Below are positions 43,555-57,500 of a DNA stretch of 64,000 bases, piece by piece. The notes below the pieces were generated by a model. That model ran no database searches. It saw only the letters and a program-made list of their open reading frames with translations, and had not been told where the DNA came from. A program made the position numbers and the translations under genes. The stretch comes from Tenrec ecaudatus. Its lineage: Eukaryota > Chordata > Mammalia > Afrosoricida > Tenrecidae. Positions within the stretch are counted from its first letter, which is position 1; each line of letters starts with the position of its first letter. The DNA lies in contig NC_134539.1 of assembly GCF_050624435.1 (NCBI RefSeq), positions 121,069,525 through 121,133,524 of the forward strand, in the 5' to 3' direction.

Positions 43555-43841
43555 TTTTTTTTTTTAAACAATTTATTGGGGCTCATACAATTCTTATCAC
43601 AGTTCATACATATACATACATCAATTGTATAAAGCACATCTGTACAGTCTTTGCCCTAATCATTTTTTTTCTCCTCTTTTCTTTTTTTATATTTTATTAG
43701 GGACTCATACAACTCTTACCACAATCCATACATCAATTGTATAAAGCACATCCATACATTCCCGGCCCCAATCATTCTCAAGGCATTTGCTCTCCACTTA
43801 AGCCCCTTGCATCAGGTCCTCTTTTTTTTTCCCCTCCCTCC
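43555..43841 (-). repeat. Family T double 3' tail, antisense, perfect 16-bp TSD
   Basis: Two antisense 3' ends in tandem (about 43567-43670 and 43690-43790), then the start of the body. GCTATTCTGATTTCTT is duplicated at 43539-43554 and 43842-43857. Confidence 0.9.
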
Positions 43842-43857
43842 GCTATTCTGATTTCTT

Positions 43858-45417
<1,560 letters not shown>

Positions 45418-45951
45418 TAAACATTTGCTATGTTTTCTTCTCTATTGTTCTAAACATAGTCCTTTTTTGCTTTTCTAACAGGGTGATTTAGTGTTTTATT
45501 ATAATCAGGTTGCTTTCTCAGTATCACAAGTTTAGCTTGCCTGAGACAATACCATGTGCATTCCTATTTATCACATTATTTTCAATGGACTATTTGTTAT
45601 ATTTCTATTAATAGTTCTAAATGGAATTAGTATTTTAGTGGGCCTGAAAAGTACATACAAGGTCTTACTGAAAACGCTCATGCAAATACTGATCATTATG
45701 GCCTTGTTAAGAATTTGGGTTGAACAGCCCTAGTCACTTTTGAGTAGAACACTTTGAACCTGGCTTTGGTAAAAAAGTTAAATTAGAATTAATCTTCAGC
45801 TTAATCTTTGATTTCAAATCAGATTTTTTGTAGTGCTGCTTTTTCATTATTTCAACTTAGTATTATTGACTATTTAATTATATGACAGTATGATCTAACG
45901 CCTGTCTGGTAGAATCAGATAATGAAGTATAAGGTGAGAGTAATGTTAGCT

Positions 45952-46085
45952 GTGATGGTTATGATTATGTGTCAACTTGGTTGGGCACTGATTCTTAGTG
46001 GTTTAGCAGTTATTTAATGATGTAATTTAGCAGCTGTAATGATATAGTCATCCTTTTGTGATCTGCTATTGTCGTCTTTCATTTT
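45952..46085 (+). repeat. LTR-like fragment (ERV-L type), old
   Basis: TGTGATGGTTATGATTATG, GTGTCAACTTGGTTGGGC and GTGGTTTAGCAGTTAT resemble the start of an old afrotherian ERV-L-type LTR. It is an incomplete fossil; assignment is tentative. Confidence 0.4.
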
Positions 46086-46290
46086 CATTGAATGCTGATC
46101 AGACTTTGGAACTTAATCATGTTGAGAAGTGAAGAGGGCATGTATCTCATGGTAGGTAGTTTGAATATTAGAAACAAATTAATTTCCTCATATTTGTTAT
46201 CTGCATTAAAATTTTTAAGATTATATTAAAAATCAAGAAAATGAATAACATGAGAAATTAAAAAAATTAACCCAAGGCTAATTTTTAAAA

Positions 46291-47139
46291 AATCATTTTA
46301 CTGGGGGCTCGTACAACTCTTATCACAACCTGTACATACATCCATTGCCTCTAGCACATTTGTACATGTTGCCATCATCGTTTTCAAAGCATTTTCTTTC
46401 TACTTGAGCCCTTGGTATCAACTCCTCATTTCCCCCCTTCCCTCCACATGAACCCTTGATAATTTATGTCTTGCACTGTCCGGTGTCTCCCTTTAAGCCC
46501 TTATCTGTTGTCCATCCCCTTGGGAGGGGGTTATAGGTAGGTCATTGTGATTAGTTCCCCTTCTTCCCTCACCTTCCCCTTCCCCTCCTGGTATGGCTAC
46601 TCACAATTTTGGTCCCAAAGAGATTACCTGTCCTATATTCCCTGTGTTTTCAGCTCTTATCTGCACCCATGTACACGCTCTGGTCTAGCCAGATTTGTAA
46701 GGTAGAATTAGGGCCATGATAGTGGGAGGTAGGAACCAGAGGAAAGCTGTTTTGTTTCATTGGTGCTTTACTGTACCCTGACTGGCCTGTCTTCTCCCTA
46801 TGACCCTTTTGTAAGGGGATATCCAGTTGCTTACAAATTGAGTTTGGGTCTTCACTCCATATTCCCTCTCCACTGCTCATTCACATGATTTTTGCTCTGG
46901 GTCTTTGATGCCTAATACCTGATCCCATTAACACCTCATGATCACACAAGTTGGTGTGCTTCTTCCATGTGAGCTTTGTTGTTTCTCAGCTAGATGGCTG
47001 CTTGTTTATATTCAAGCCTTTCAGACCCCAGATGCTATATCTTTTGATAGCTGGGCACCATCAGCTTTCTTCACCACATTTGCTTATGGACCCGCTGTGT
47101 GTTCAGCAATCATGTCGGGAAGATGAGCATCTCAGTGAG
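46291..47139 (-). repeat. Family T copy, antisense, 18-bp TSD
   Basis: Runs from the antisense tail (AATCATTTTACTGGGGGCTC) to GAGCATCTCAGTGAG. CAAGGCTAATTTTTAAAA flanks it at 46273-46290 and 47140-47157. Confidence 0.9.
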
Positions 47140-47157
47140 CAAGGCTAATTTTTAAAA

Positions 47158-49540
47158 ACTGAGGGAATGAGCAAAATTAAAGTGAGTCTAATGTCTTCTG
47201 AATAATTACACTAATTAAAACCTTATATGTTATTACTTGCATCTTCTTTCTTGATTTTTATTAAATACTGTTCTTCAGAAAATTACAAACTGAACAAAGT
47301 ATAAAAAGTTCAACAAACCAAGAAGGAAAACCATCATTTATTTAATCAGTACCCAACTAAAATCTGTTTATTTCTAATTTTTTTGTTCCATAAACAATGC
47401 TGGAAAATGAAAAACAATGCCCATGGTTCTTTTGCCCATGTATATTTAGAGGAGTGCAAGTATTTTTAGAGGAGTGTGTTTGGAATATTGATTAACTATT
47501 TGTATTCATAAAAAAGCCATTAAACACTTAATTCCAGCAGAAATTTAAAAAAATAAATGTTTATGGGTAAATAGAGACAGTAACTAGATTAACATAGTTT
47601 CTTAGAGTTATGGTAGAGGAGATTGGGTTGGGGGAAATAGGGAGCTAATATTGGGTACAAGAATGAAGAAAATGTTTTAAAATCAATTGTGATGATTACA
47701 CTATTCTTTTTAATATATTTAAATAATTGAATAGTAAGATGTGGAAATATATATCAGTAAAATTAGAAGTGGCTTGATGGGGACATCTTTTCTATACTGA
47801 TCAATTATTACTCGGTTTAAATCCCGTGCTCCTTCTAGCATTGTTTCTGTGGCTAAGTATGGAATATCAATTCTATAAGGCAGTATTTATTGTAAGAATG
47901 GCTCTTGAATGGAACTTCCTCTGATAGGGTTTTGTAGATAAAAAAAAAGAAAAGAAAGGGCTTTGAATTGAATAAATTTTATAGGAGGTATTGACCTCAG
48001 CTTCCTTGTATGCATGCCGTTTGACTGGTGCAGGGCTCTGGAAGCGTCAGTCGTGGGCTACTAAGTAGTAGCCTTTTCTACAAGATATTCCCTATGACAC
48101 ATAGGAATTCCTATAACACATAGGAAGCTTGTCTAAGCTAGCTTGTTGCCTAAGGTCAGGCTTCACACTCTAAGTGAGACCATTGTTATTAGTCTTGCAA
48201 AGTGGATTTTCCAATATTGAATGAAAGAAAATTCCCACATATGAGTCTTTCTGGGCTTCCCTCTTTCATGTGCCAATACCAAGAATACAATAGATATTCT
48301 TGCAACTTAACCTTTATTTATATTTTACTATTGGTAGGTCTGATCCTTTCTCAATTTTCTTTTATGCATATATATTTTTCTCAGTTAATTATTTTTATAC
48401 TTGTAATTTAGAATTTTGCTTTCTTAGGTAAAACTATTAAATTTTACTCATATACATTTTCCCTTCTTTTTCTTAGAGTTTAAGTTTTTTGCCTTGTCAT
48501 TTAAAGTACCACCTGGACCTTTGGATACCAAGTGATCGTTGCCATTTGGGAGCAGGTTTCTTCTGCAGAAAGTGAACTGCTTCTTTATAAGTTACTTCCT
48601 CCTTTCCTTCTCTCTCACCCTAGGCAACTGGCCAGTTTGTTTTTCCAGCCTTCTGTTACTGTTCAGTCTGCTCTGTGCATACACATTATTCCTTTTTGCA
48701 TGCCATGTAGTCATATAGGACAACAGCAACAGCAAGGAGTGCAGCAAAAACAGCATCTCTTTATTCTAAGACTGCCTTTGGTTTCTGACACTAACAGGTA
48801 CCATTATTTGTCTTTTGGTCTTCAGTGAGAGACCATAATTCCTTAGATACTTTATTTATTTATTTTTTCCCTAGATAGTTTGTTTCAAGAGAATTTTAGT
48901 ATAATCATACTGGAAGCTGTTTAGGTAGTTAATGACAGTAAGTTTTATTTTGTTGGTGAGAAGGTTAGGAAAGAACAGGTGGTAGGTATAAAGGCCAGAA
49001 TGTTGTTGGCGTCCTTCTAATTGTAGCTCTTCTGTGTCATAGATTTTTGGGAACAGCAATTAATCTTCACTTTGCTATTTGCTTTTGAGGATCTGCATTG
49101 AAGACAGCATCAAAATGACTGCCTTTGTGATTCTAATTCTTGCTATGACCTAAAATGATGTTGTATTCATAATTGAGAATGAAACAAGTCTTCAAAAGGA
49201 TGGTAAAACTAGTGACTCTTCAATTTCTGTTCCTGATCTTTCTGTACTTTCTTCACTCCTTCCCTGTGCTACTGTAGCTACTACCCTCATGTAGGTGTTT
49301 AAATGTAAATAAAGTGAAATTAATTTTGAAATTAACTTCTCAAAAATCACTATGTCTGTGATTCTAAATGACTCCTTGTGACCAATGGCTAGTATGTAGG
49401 ATAACAACATTTCATTGCAGAAAGTTTTATTTGGCAAATCTCCACTGCCCCAGTCAGATTGTCATGTCTTCTTTCTACTTTAGAAAGGAGATAGTCTGCT
49501 CTACTTTGCTAGGCATTCTTCTTTTTGACTCAGAGGATGA
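47158..49540. other. Intron 2 stretch without recognised elements
   Basis: A+T-rich. It includes a short CAACAGCAACAGCAAGG run near 48720 and no recognisable gene. Confidence 0.5.
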
Positions 49541-49544
49541 TTGA

Positions 49545-50990
49545 TATATATATATTAATACTTTTATTGGGGGCTCTTACATCTCATCACAATTCATACG
49601 TTCATCCAGTGTTCCAAGCACATTTGCACATATGCCGCCATCATCATGATTTTCAAAGCATTCTCTCCCACTCAAGCCCCTGATATCTGCTCCCTATTTC
49701 TCTCCCCTACCTCCCCCACTCATCCTCCATCACGAACCCTTGATAAGTTATAGATTATATTTTCCATATCCATTATTCATCCCCCCTAGGAAGGGGTTCT
49801 TGTGATTGGTTACCCCTTACTCCCCCCACCCTCCTGGTATCACTACTCTCCTTGTTCACCCTGAGGAGTTTATCTATCCTGGATTCCCTGGGTGTATGCT
49901 CTGGTAGCAGTGTGCATGCTCTGGTCTAATCTGATTTGTAAGGTAGAATTAAGGTCCTGATAGTGGGGTGAAGGAAGCAGCAAAGAAACAAGAGGAAGGT
50001 TGTGTGTTTCATCAGTGTTATATTGCACCCTGACTGGCTCATCTCTTCCCTGTGACCTCTCTGTGTGGGGACGTCCAATTGACTACAGATAGGCTTTGGG
50101 TCTCCACTCCACACACCCCCTCCCCAATTCACCTTGGGTATGGTTTTATTCTGGATATTAGATGCCTGATACCTGATCCCATCGATAACTCATGATCATA
50201 CAGGCTGGTGTGCTTCTTCCATATGGGCTTTGTTGCTTATGAGCTAGATGGCTGCTTGTTTATCTTCAAGCCTTTCAGACCCCAGACACTGTATTTTTTG
50301 ATAGCCAGGCACCATCAGCTTTCTTTACCACATTTGCTTATGGACCCATTTTGTCTTCAGTGATTGTATTGGGAAGGTGAATATCACAGAATGCCGGATT
50401 GTTAGAACAAAGTGTTCTTGTGTTAAGTGAGTACTTGAGTGGAGGCCCAATGTCCAATCTGCAACCTTAATTCTTAACATATAGATATGAGTACATCTAT
50501 TCCCCCTCGTTATATATATATGTTTTCATATGTACATGCCTGTATTTAGGCCTCTATAAATGTCCTTTGCCTCCTGGTTCTTTCCTCTATTTCCTTTTTA
50601 CTTCCCTCTTGTCCCACCATCATGTTAGGCCTTCATTCGGGTTTAGTAATTTCTCCATGGTACATTGCCCTTGATTAATCCCCATTAGGCACCCTGCGAC
50701 CTTCCTTCCATTGATTTTAGTTAACTTGTTCCCTTGTCGTTGGATTGGTCCCCCTTCCCCTTCCTTTTTTCTACCTCCCATTCTCCCGTATCACCCCCTG
50801 GAACCATTGATCCTGTTCTTTTCATCTCTGTATTACTTATCCTTCCTAGCGTATCTAGACAGACATGCAGATACATTAATAAGTACAAAAACCAGGCAAA
50901 TCAAAACAACAAAGGAAGTCAAAAACCAACAAAATAACAGTAGCAGCAAAAAAGAAACACAAAATAACAATAACAAAAAAGATTTTTTTA
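49545..50990 (-). repeat. Longest family T copy (about 1.45 kb), antisense
   Basis: Starts with ACTTTTATTGGGGGCTCTTA and runs through all known blocks to the A/C-rich part (CAAAACAACAAAGGAAG, AACAGTAGCAGCAAAAAAG). Even at this length the sense strand shows no reverse transcriptase or other conserved coding motif, so this is a very long 3' UTR or a non-coding element. Confidence 0.85.
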
Positions 50991-51424
50991 TGTATTAGTT
51001 TTTATGCATTTTGGACCCTTATGATTTTATTATCTTTTTCCTCTCAAGTATGAGATGGAGGTGACTGGCTGTCTGCTATATAGGTGTAAGTGTAGGGCAT
51101 TTCAAAGTGAGACCTCTGGAGGGTAGTCACCAGGGTCTGGTCTGCCCTGCCCTAGGCTGTATACATCTTAAAGTGAGTGTTGTTTCAGGGTAAATATACT
51201 CAGTTAATCAGGTTTAGAAGGAGAGCCATGCTACTCAAGTTCCACAAAGTAAATAAATAAGAGATTTATGTATAATTCAGGACATCATATTACTCATCAA
51301 TAATGAGAAAAGTAAGTTGCAAGAAATAACATATTACTTGATAGTTATCTGGATTGAGCTTGCATAATCTAACCTGTTGATTAAAATTCAGATTAAAAAT
51401 TATTAATTGGGAGTTAATAACTAT

Positions 51425-51625
51425 ATTATTATATAGTTCAATCACATCAAGCAGATTGTACAATTGCTGTCCCAATCAGTTTCCAAACATTCTTTTTCTT
51501 CCTTGACTCCATGACATTGTCTCCCTCTTAGCACCAACTCCCCACTGCCACTCTCCCACCCACAACACCCTTATTTTATTTGTTGTCTCTATAGGTTCAC
51601 CAATTCTGGGCTTAAAATTCAGATT
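51425..51625 (-). repeat. Old L1M-type 3' end, antisense
   Basis: TATAGTTCAATCACATCAAG, CAGATTGTACAATTGC and the C-rich CACTCTCCCACCCACAAC text follow the usual antisense L1 3' order. Confidence 0.55.
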
Positions 51626-52340
51626 ATAGTCAGGGTTTCTAGGTGCACATGGAGTATGTTTGGGGGCGTAATTAGATGGTTTTTATGCAAGTGAGATACT
51701 GCTCAACTTACAGTTGTACATCAGCAGATGTTACAAAGTTCTTTCCGGTTTAATAAATGCCCAAAGGGGCAAACTGTGCTGCTGTAAGCCACAACCCTAA
51801 GACATTCAGGTCAAATTTCATGGGTCAACAAGCCAGCTCCTTGAATTAAGTTCACCTGACTTCAGTAGCCCTCAGCCCAAAGACACTCAACTCCACTTGC
51901 CTTGGTCAACAAATCCAGCTTCCCCAATTAAATGTGTCAAGGCACCCTATTCTTCAAGCTGGCCTCCTACCACAAAGCACTCAGCTTTACTTGTTCTGTG
52001 GGCTGGAATGGCTGCCACTCTGTTTTGGTTGGCTTCTGGTTCTGCTTCTTCTCCTCTGATGTCATAGCTGTCTTCTAAATTCAGGAGGTTTATTGTCCTT
52101 GGGTCCTGAGGATACACTCCACTCCTGACTCTTGCTGGTAATAAGATCCTTCCTCTTGCTTTACAGTGGGCTCATTTTATACATAGCAGGATGACATTCC
52201 AGGGAAGCTTGTTCACAATTACACGTGAATCCTATCAGTATCCTCTTCCACCTTCTTAGGAGACCCAGGCAGAACAAGGTCGTTTGGTGGGAGTTAGTGA
52301 ATTTGGTTAGAAGAGCCACATTAAATACTTTATTGCCCTC
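51626..52340. other. Unassigned, repeat-like
   Basis: It has the even composition of an old dispersed repeat, possibly LTR-derived, but I cannot name a family. Confidence 0.35.
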
Positions 52341-52344
52341 TCAA

Positions 52345-52420
52345 GCATGGTTCTTCCCTGGCACACATGGGGTTACCTTGAGTCAGAATTGACTTGATAG
52401 TAACACCTCTATTTTCTATT
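52345..52420 (+). repeat. AfroSINE 3' fragment, sense
   Basis: CATGGGGTTACCTTGAGTC and AGAATTGACTTGATAG are the SINE 3' part. Confidence 0.5.
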
Positions 52421-52516
52421 TTAAGTTGTTTTGACCAGAGAGTTAACCCCTTTTCTGGACTTGTAAACATAAATTAATTATGTCTTTTCTGTTTTTCTTG
52501 TCCCCCTGCCACATTT

Positions 52517-52830
52517 AAAAAAAGTCATTTTGTTGGTGACTCTTGTACAGTCCATGCAGACATCCATTCTGTCAAGCACATTTGTATATATGTTGCCACC
52601 ATAATTTTCAAAACATTTCTTTTTCACTTAAGCCCTTGATATCAGCTCTTCATTTCCCCCCTCCCCACCCTCCTTCATGGACCCTTAATTTATAAATTTA
52701 TAATACACCAACTGCTGTCTCCCTTCAATCACTTTTCTGTTGTCTATTCCCCTAGGAAAGGGTTATATGTACATCATTGTGATTGATTCCCCCTTTCTCC
52801 ACCCCCACCTTCCCCTTCTCCTGGTCTGCC
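52517..52830 (-). repeat. Family T copy, antisense
   Basis: From AAGTCATTTTGTTGGTGACT to the CCCCCTTTCTCCACCCCC block; diverged. Confidence 0.8.
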
Positions 52831-53540
52831 AGATTTTTAGAAGGGTTTTAAATGTACTGTTTTTATTTCTTCACACTATATCTGGAAGTTAAATGATTTT
52901 GGTTTTAATTCTACAAGAATTAGCATGGAATGCAATATGATTGTATTCAATGGACTTTTCCTTCGTCTCTCTCTGACACTGATTTTTAAAAAAATGATGC
53001 TTCCTTAATTTCTGCTCAATGTTGCCATATATCTACTTTGTACCAACTATTCTCTTTTTAAATTTTGCCTCTTTCAAAACCTTCAGGGTTAAATTCTATG
53101 TTCAGCCCTTCATCCAGATATATGACCAAAAATATTATCCATACACTCTTTTTAGCATTGTTTTCTTCTGTAACTTCCCAGATGTGGAAAGATTCACAGC
53201 TGACCTGTTTTCCAAAAGCTTACTTTCACACTTTTAATTACAGAAATCTCTAAATACATTGATGTTTCTATTGTCATATTTCTTAGTGGCTCTTCAATAA
53301 GAATTTTTGATAACAATTTCAAAACTGAAGGGCTAATGTGCACCCTTTAAATAAGAACCTTCCAATCATTTAATTTCTCCTCTCTTTAAAAACATATGAA
53401 GCCCACCTGCTTTCTTGTTTGATACTGTGTCCACTTTTTTCCACACTTAGTATTCCATTTTATTTTGTTATACCTACTACAGTAATGTGCAAATTTTCCC
53501 CTTTGAATGAGCATTGTTCACATGAGGTTATGTGTTAATA
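52831..53540. other. Intron 2 stretch without recognised elements
   Basis: A+T-rich sequence with no gene or repeat recognised. Confidence 0.5.
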
Positions 53541-53542
53541 AC

Positions 53543-53705
53543 CTAAGAAGGTCAGTTCAGATCCACCAGCTGCTTCAAGGGAGAAAGATGAGGCTTTCTG
53601 CTCCTGTTAAGATTTCTACCTCTGGGAACCCAGAGGGCAATTATATACTGCTGAGTAGCATAGCTATACATCAGAATTGACTCGATGGCAGTGAGTTTGG
53701 TTTTG
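53543..53705 (+). repeat. AfroSINE, sense
   Basis: AAGGTCAGTTCAGATCCACC, GAGAAAGATGAGGCTTTCTG, CTCGATGGCAGTGAGTTTGG. Confidence 0.8.
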
Positions 53706-53756
53706 TTGAAATGAACACTTTAAATGTATTATAATTTGAATGAAGGTTTACACTTG

Positions 53757-54495
53757 CAGGGGTCCTCAAACTACGGTCTGCGGGCCACATGCGGCCCTTC
53801 AAGGACATTTATCCGTATGCCGGGTGTTTTTGCCCCATTTTGTTTTTTACTTCAAAATAAGATATGTGCAGTGTGATTAGAAATTTGTTCGTAGTTTTTT
53901 AAAAAACAACAACTATAGTCTGGCCCTCCAATGGTGTTAGGGTCTCGTCCAGCGAGACCCTCACACGGTGACCCAGAGGGGCAACGAACCTGGATGGGAA
54001 AAAGAAAGAGAGACATGGGGCAAGACAAGTGCTGATCAAGCCCGTTTATTTTGCCAAAACTCTGGGTATATATTCACAACAGAGAAGGAAGTGGGAGGCA
54101 CATATTCCAATGAAGCACACTTTGTAACAACCGCACACTGTGTAACAACCGCACACTGTACAACAACCAATCAGCCACATGTTCCCAATAAGGTACAAAG
54201 GGTACGCAACAGTACTGAAAGACATCGTGGTAAAGTATGGGTGAACTTATCACTATGTTCCTAATATGGTATATCTGCAGTCCAATGGGTGCTCAGTACT
54301 TTGACTAATGGCAACAAGGTCAGTTATCGGAACTGCCTATGCTACAGTAGCTTGGAATGTGGGGGCAAAGTTGGGCAGGAAACAAAGCCTTGCTGTTAGA
54401 AAGCGGCCAAGTTTCTGCTACGTGTCTGAGGCCAAGGTCTTAATGGCTATGGGCTCCCAACACAATGGATCTGAGGGACAGACCCCCTGGTACAG
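53757..54495 (+). mobile_element. Second hAT MITE of the 40018 type, split by a solo LTR
   Basis: 53757 begins CAGGGGTCCTCAAACTACGG and follows the first copy (AAAATAAGATATGTGCAGTG) to CTGGCCCTCCAATGG. After the LTR, ATCTGAGGGACAG and CCCCCTGG continue the element to roughly 54495, where the terminal part is eroded. Confidence 0.75.
53935..54462 (-). repeat. Solo LTR, ERV2 (class II) type, 528 bp
   Basis: In its own orientation (minus strand) it begins TGTTGGGAGCCC and ends GAGACCCTAACA, with an AATAAA signal near the last fifth (about 54045 on the plus strand). It is bounded by a 6-bp duplication CAATGG (53929-53934 and 54463-54468). TG...CA ends, the TGTTGGGAGCC start and a 6-bp duplication fit ERV2 (IAP/betaretrovirus-like) LTRs. 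No internal viral sequence is present, so it is a fossil left by LTR-LTR recombination. It is younger than the hAT MITE it entered. Confidence 0.82.
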
Positions 54496-54530
54496 GGTAG
54501 ATCAGTTTTCTATTCAACAACTCATACATA

Positions 54531-54985
54531 TGAGGGGTACCCTCAAAAAAAGGGGGGAAAATATATTTTTCAAAGCTATGTATTTAAAACTTTTTAAGAA
54601 AACCTTAACACTTTTAAGTTCTCCATTACACTTAATACATTTATCAAATCTGCGATTCCATTCTTGGAAACATTTTTCAAACTTGTCTGTTTGGATGGCT
54701 TACAGCACCTCCCTCGTTTTTTTCCTCCATCTCTTTTAATAACCAAATTGCTGTCCTTTCATGTCCCTATTCATATGCAGAAACAAAAATAAGTTTCACG
54801 GAGCACTGAGATGGCCGGATGGGCAGGTGCATGGTCGTGGTGGCAAAACTCATCCGCAGGCAGCCACAAATCAGGCTTTTTTGGTCACACACTGTTAGTT
54901 CAATCTTTTCGGAACCTCTAAATTGAAAGCTTGATTAACAGTCTGACCTGCAAATGCACTATCACCCTCACATCAGCGGAACTTT
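54531..54985 (-). mobile_element. Second mariner copy, truncated
   Basis: Starts after TA with TGAGGGGTACCCTC and matches the first mariner (TTTTTCAAAGCTATG, ATTACACTTAATAC, AGCACCTCC, ATTGCTGTCCTTTCATGTCC, AACAGTCTGACCTG) with gaps. The half encoding the N-terminal transposase is missing. Confidence 0.8.
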
Positions 54986-55546
54986 TTTTGGGGTGGGTGG
55001 GGGGCATGCCTTCGTATTCGTATTTTGTTTTTTTTTTCTTTCATTGATTTCAATACCGACAGTGAAACATCACTTATTTCACTTCCACAGTTTGCTTTTT
55101 CTAGTCCTACTTATTTCCTAACCCTTCTGAATTTTATCATTGACTAAAAGCTACCCTTTTGATCTCAAATGGTTTCTTCTTTTTTTTTTTCAAATGGTTT
55201 ATTATTCTAAGATGTGTGTAACTCACTAGTGTTACTATTTCCCTTACAGACGTGTCTTGTTTCAGTGAAAATTCAGCTATAGGGTTGAGTTCAGTTTGGA
55301 CCTGAAGGGGCCTAAGAACCCTAATCTTGTGGGGTTCCACCGGCCTCTGTCTGATCAATGAGTTTGGTTGCTAGTATAATTTTGAGTTTCATAATGAACT
55401 TTATCTTCTCTAAACAGTAATTTTATGTTTTCTTTTTATACGAAGCAGACAAGTCATTATCTCATAATATGTTCTTATTACTAGTTAATTTAACATATTG
55501 GACTAGCTTAGTTGTTACATTTCAATCGTTCAGAATATTTATATGA

Positions 55547-55732
<186 letters not shown>

Positions 55733-56223
55733 TAATGAGTAACAGTAAAATGAGAGAGAGGACTGAGTGCTGAATACTTATGTGACACATGATAGGGTAG
55801 AGATAAGATGATGTTATGATATGACCCCAGAAGTTTTGTTAAAATGGAGGGTAAAATAGAATTTTCCATAAGCTTTTTGCCACCCTCCTATGTTAAATGT
55901 ACTAAAACTGTGTGGGAAGTGGTTAACTTATGTATGTATGTCAGTGTCAGTTGCTCTTTGACCACGAGTCTTGTTCAATGTTTTGTTAACTCCCATCTAC
56001 ACTTAGGCAAGTATATGTATGGGCTTGATGTTACCCATAACATTTTTTAATGTCTTTCCCTATTTTAGCTATCATATTTCCTCTAAGAACCGTCACAATT
56101 TTATTTTTGCTTAGCTAGTAAATTATCCATGACAAAGTAAAAAATGTATTTCCTGGCCTCTGTGGTTTGGGAAGAAAGAATGGAGAATTTAAGTATAGAA
56201 ATATCTTACCTTTGGAAGTGGAG

Positions 56224-57500
56224 TTAACCAACCCAGGGACAAAGGAACAAGTGATCCAAATAGGTGGTGAGGAGGGTGTGGGAGGCCTGGTAGGGCGTGA
56301 TCAAGGGTAATGTAACCAAGAGGAATTGCTGAAACCCTGGTGGGGACTGAGTATGATAGTAGGACAAGAGGAAAGTCAAAGGAAATATAGGAAAGAGCTG
56401 GGAGGCAAAGGGCATTTATAGAGGTCTAGATAAAGACATGGACATATGCAAATATATTTATATATGAGGATGGGGAAATAGATCTATGTGCCTATATTTA
56501 TAGGTTTAGTATTAAGGTAGAAGGACATTGGACCTCCACTCAAGTACTCCCTGAATGCAAGAATACTTTCTTCTATTAAATTGGCATTCTGTGATGCTTA
56601 CCCTCCCGACACAACCGCTGAAGACAAAGCGGGTGAATAAGCAAATGTGGTGAAGAAAGCTGATGGTGCCAGGATATTAAGATATAGCGTCGGGGTCTTA
56701 AAGGCTTGAAGGTAAACAAGTGGCCATCTAGCTCAGAATCAACAAAGCCCACATGGAAGAAGCACACCAGCCTGTGCGATCATGAGGTGTCGAAGGGATC
56801 AGATATAAGGCATCTCAGAACAAAGAAATCTTACCATAGTGAATGAAGGGGGAAGTGCAGAGTGGAGAACCAAAGCCCATTTGTCGGCTACTGGAGATCC
56901 TCTTGCAGAGGGCTCTATGGGAGAAGATGAGTCAGTCAAGGTGCGATATATCACCAATGAAAACTACAACTTTCCTCTAGTTCCTAAATGCTTCTTCCTA
57001 ACACCCTCTCCCCCCACCTGACTATGATGATCCGAATTCTACCTTGTTAGTCTGGCTAGACCAGAGGATGTACACTGGTACAGATAGGTACTGGAAACAC
57101 AGGGAATCCAGGGCAGATGATACCTTCGGGACCAGAGTGGGAGTGGCGATACTGGGAGGGTGGAGGGAGAGTGGGTTGGAAAGAGGGAACCGATTACAAG
57201 GATCTACATGTGACCTCCTCCCTGGGGGATGGACAACAGAAAAAGTGGGTGAAGGGAGATGTCGGACAGGGCAAGATATGACAAAACAATAATTTATAAA
57301 TTATCAAGGGCTCACGAGGGAAGGGTGAGCGGGGAGGGAGGGGGAAATAAAAGAGGATGTGATGCCAAGGGCTTAAGTGGAGAGCAAATGTTTTGAAAAT
57401 GATGAGAGCAATGAATGTACAGATGTGCTTTACACAATTGATGTATGTATGGAGTGTGATGAGTTGTATGAGCCCCTAATAAAACGTTAAAAAAAAAAAG
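56224..57500 (+). repeat. Family T copy, sense, about 1.28 kb
   Basis: Clean sense copy from CCCAGGGACAAAGGAACAAG to GAGCCCCTAATAAAACGTT and a 10-base A tail. It is the best sense reference for the family in this window. All sense frames are closed repeatedly. Confidence 0.88.

Noticed and set aside
45952-46085. Complete LTR in intron 2
   Set aside because: Only the first part resembles an ERV-L-type LTR and no second end or target duplication is visible, so it is kept as a low-confidence fragment.
48532-48828. 98-codon frame with a short glutamine run
   Set aside because: Intronic, no splice signals or similarity; the CAGCAACAG text is a small simple repeat.
53968-54739. Two open frames of 98 and 143 codons
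   Set aside because: The first lies within the solo LTR and the second crosses from the LTR into hAT and mariner sequence; neither is a gene.
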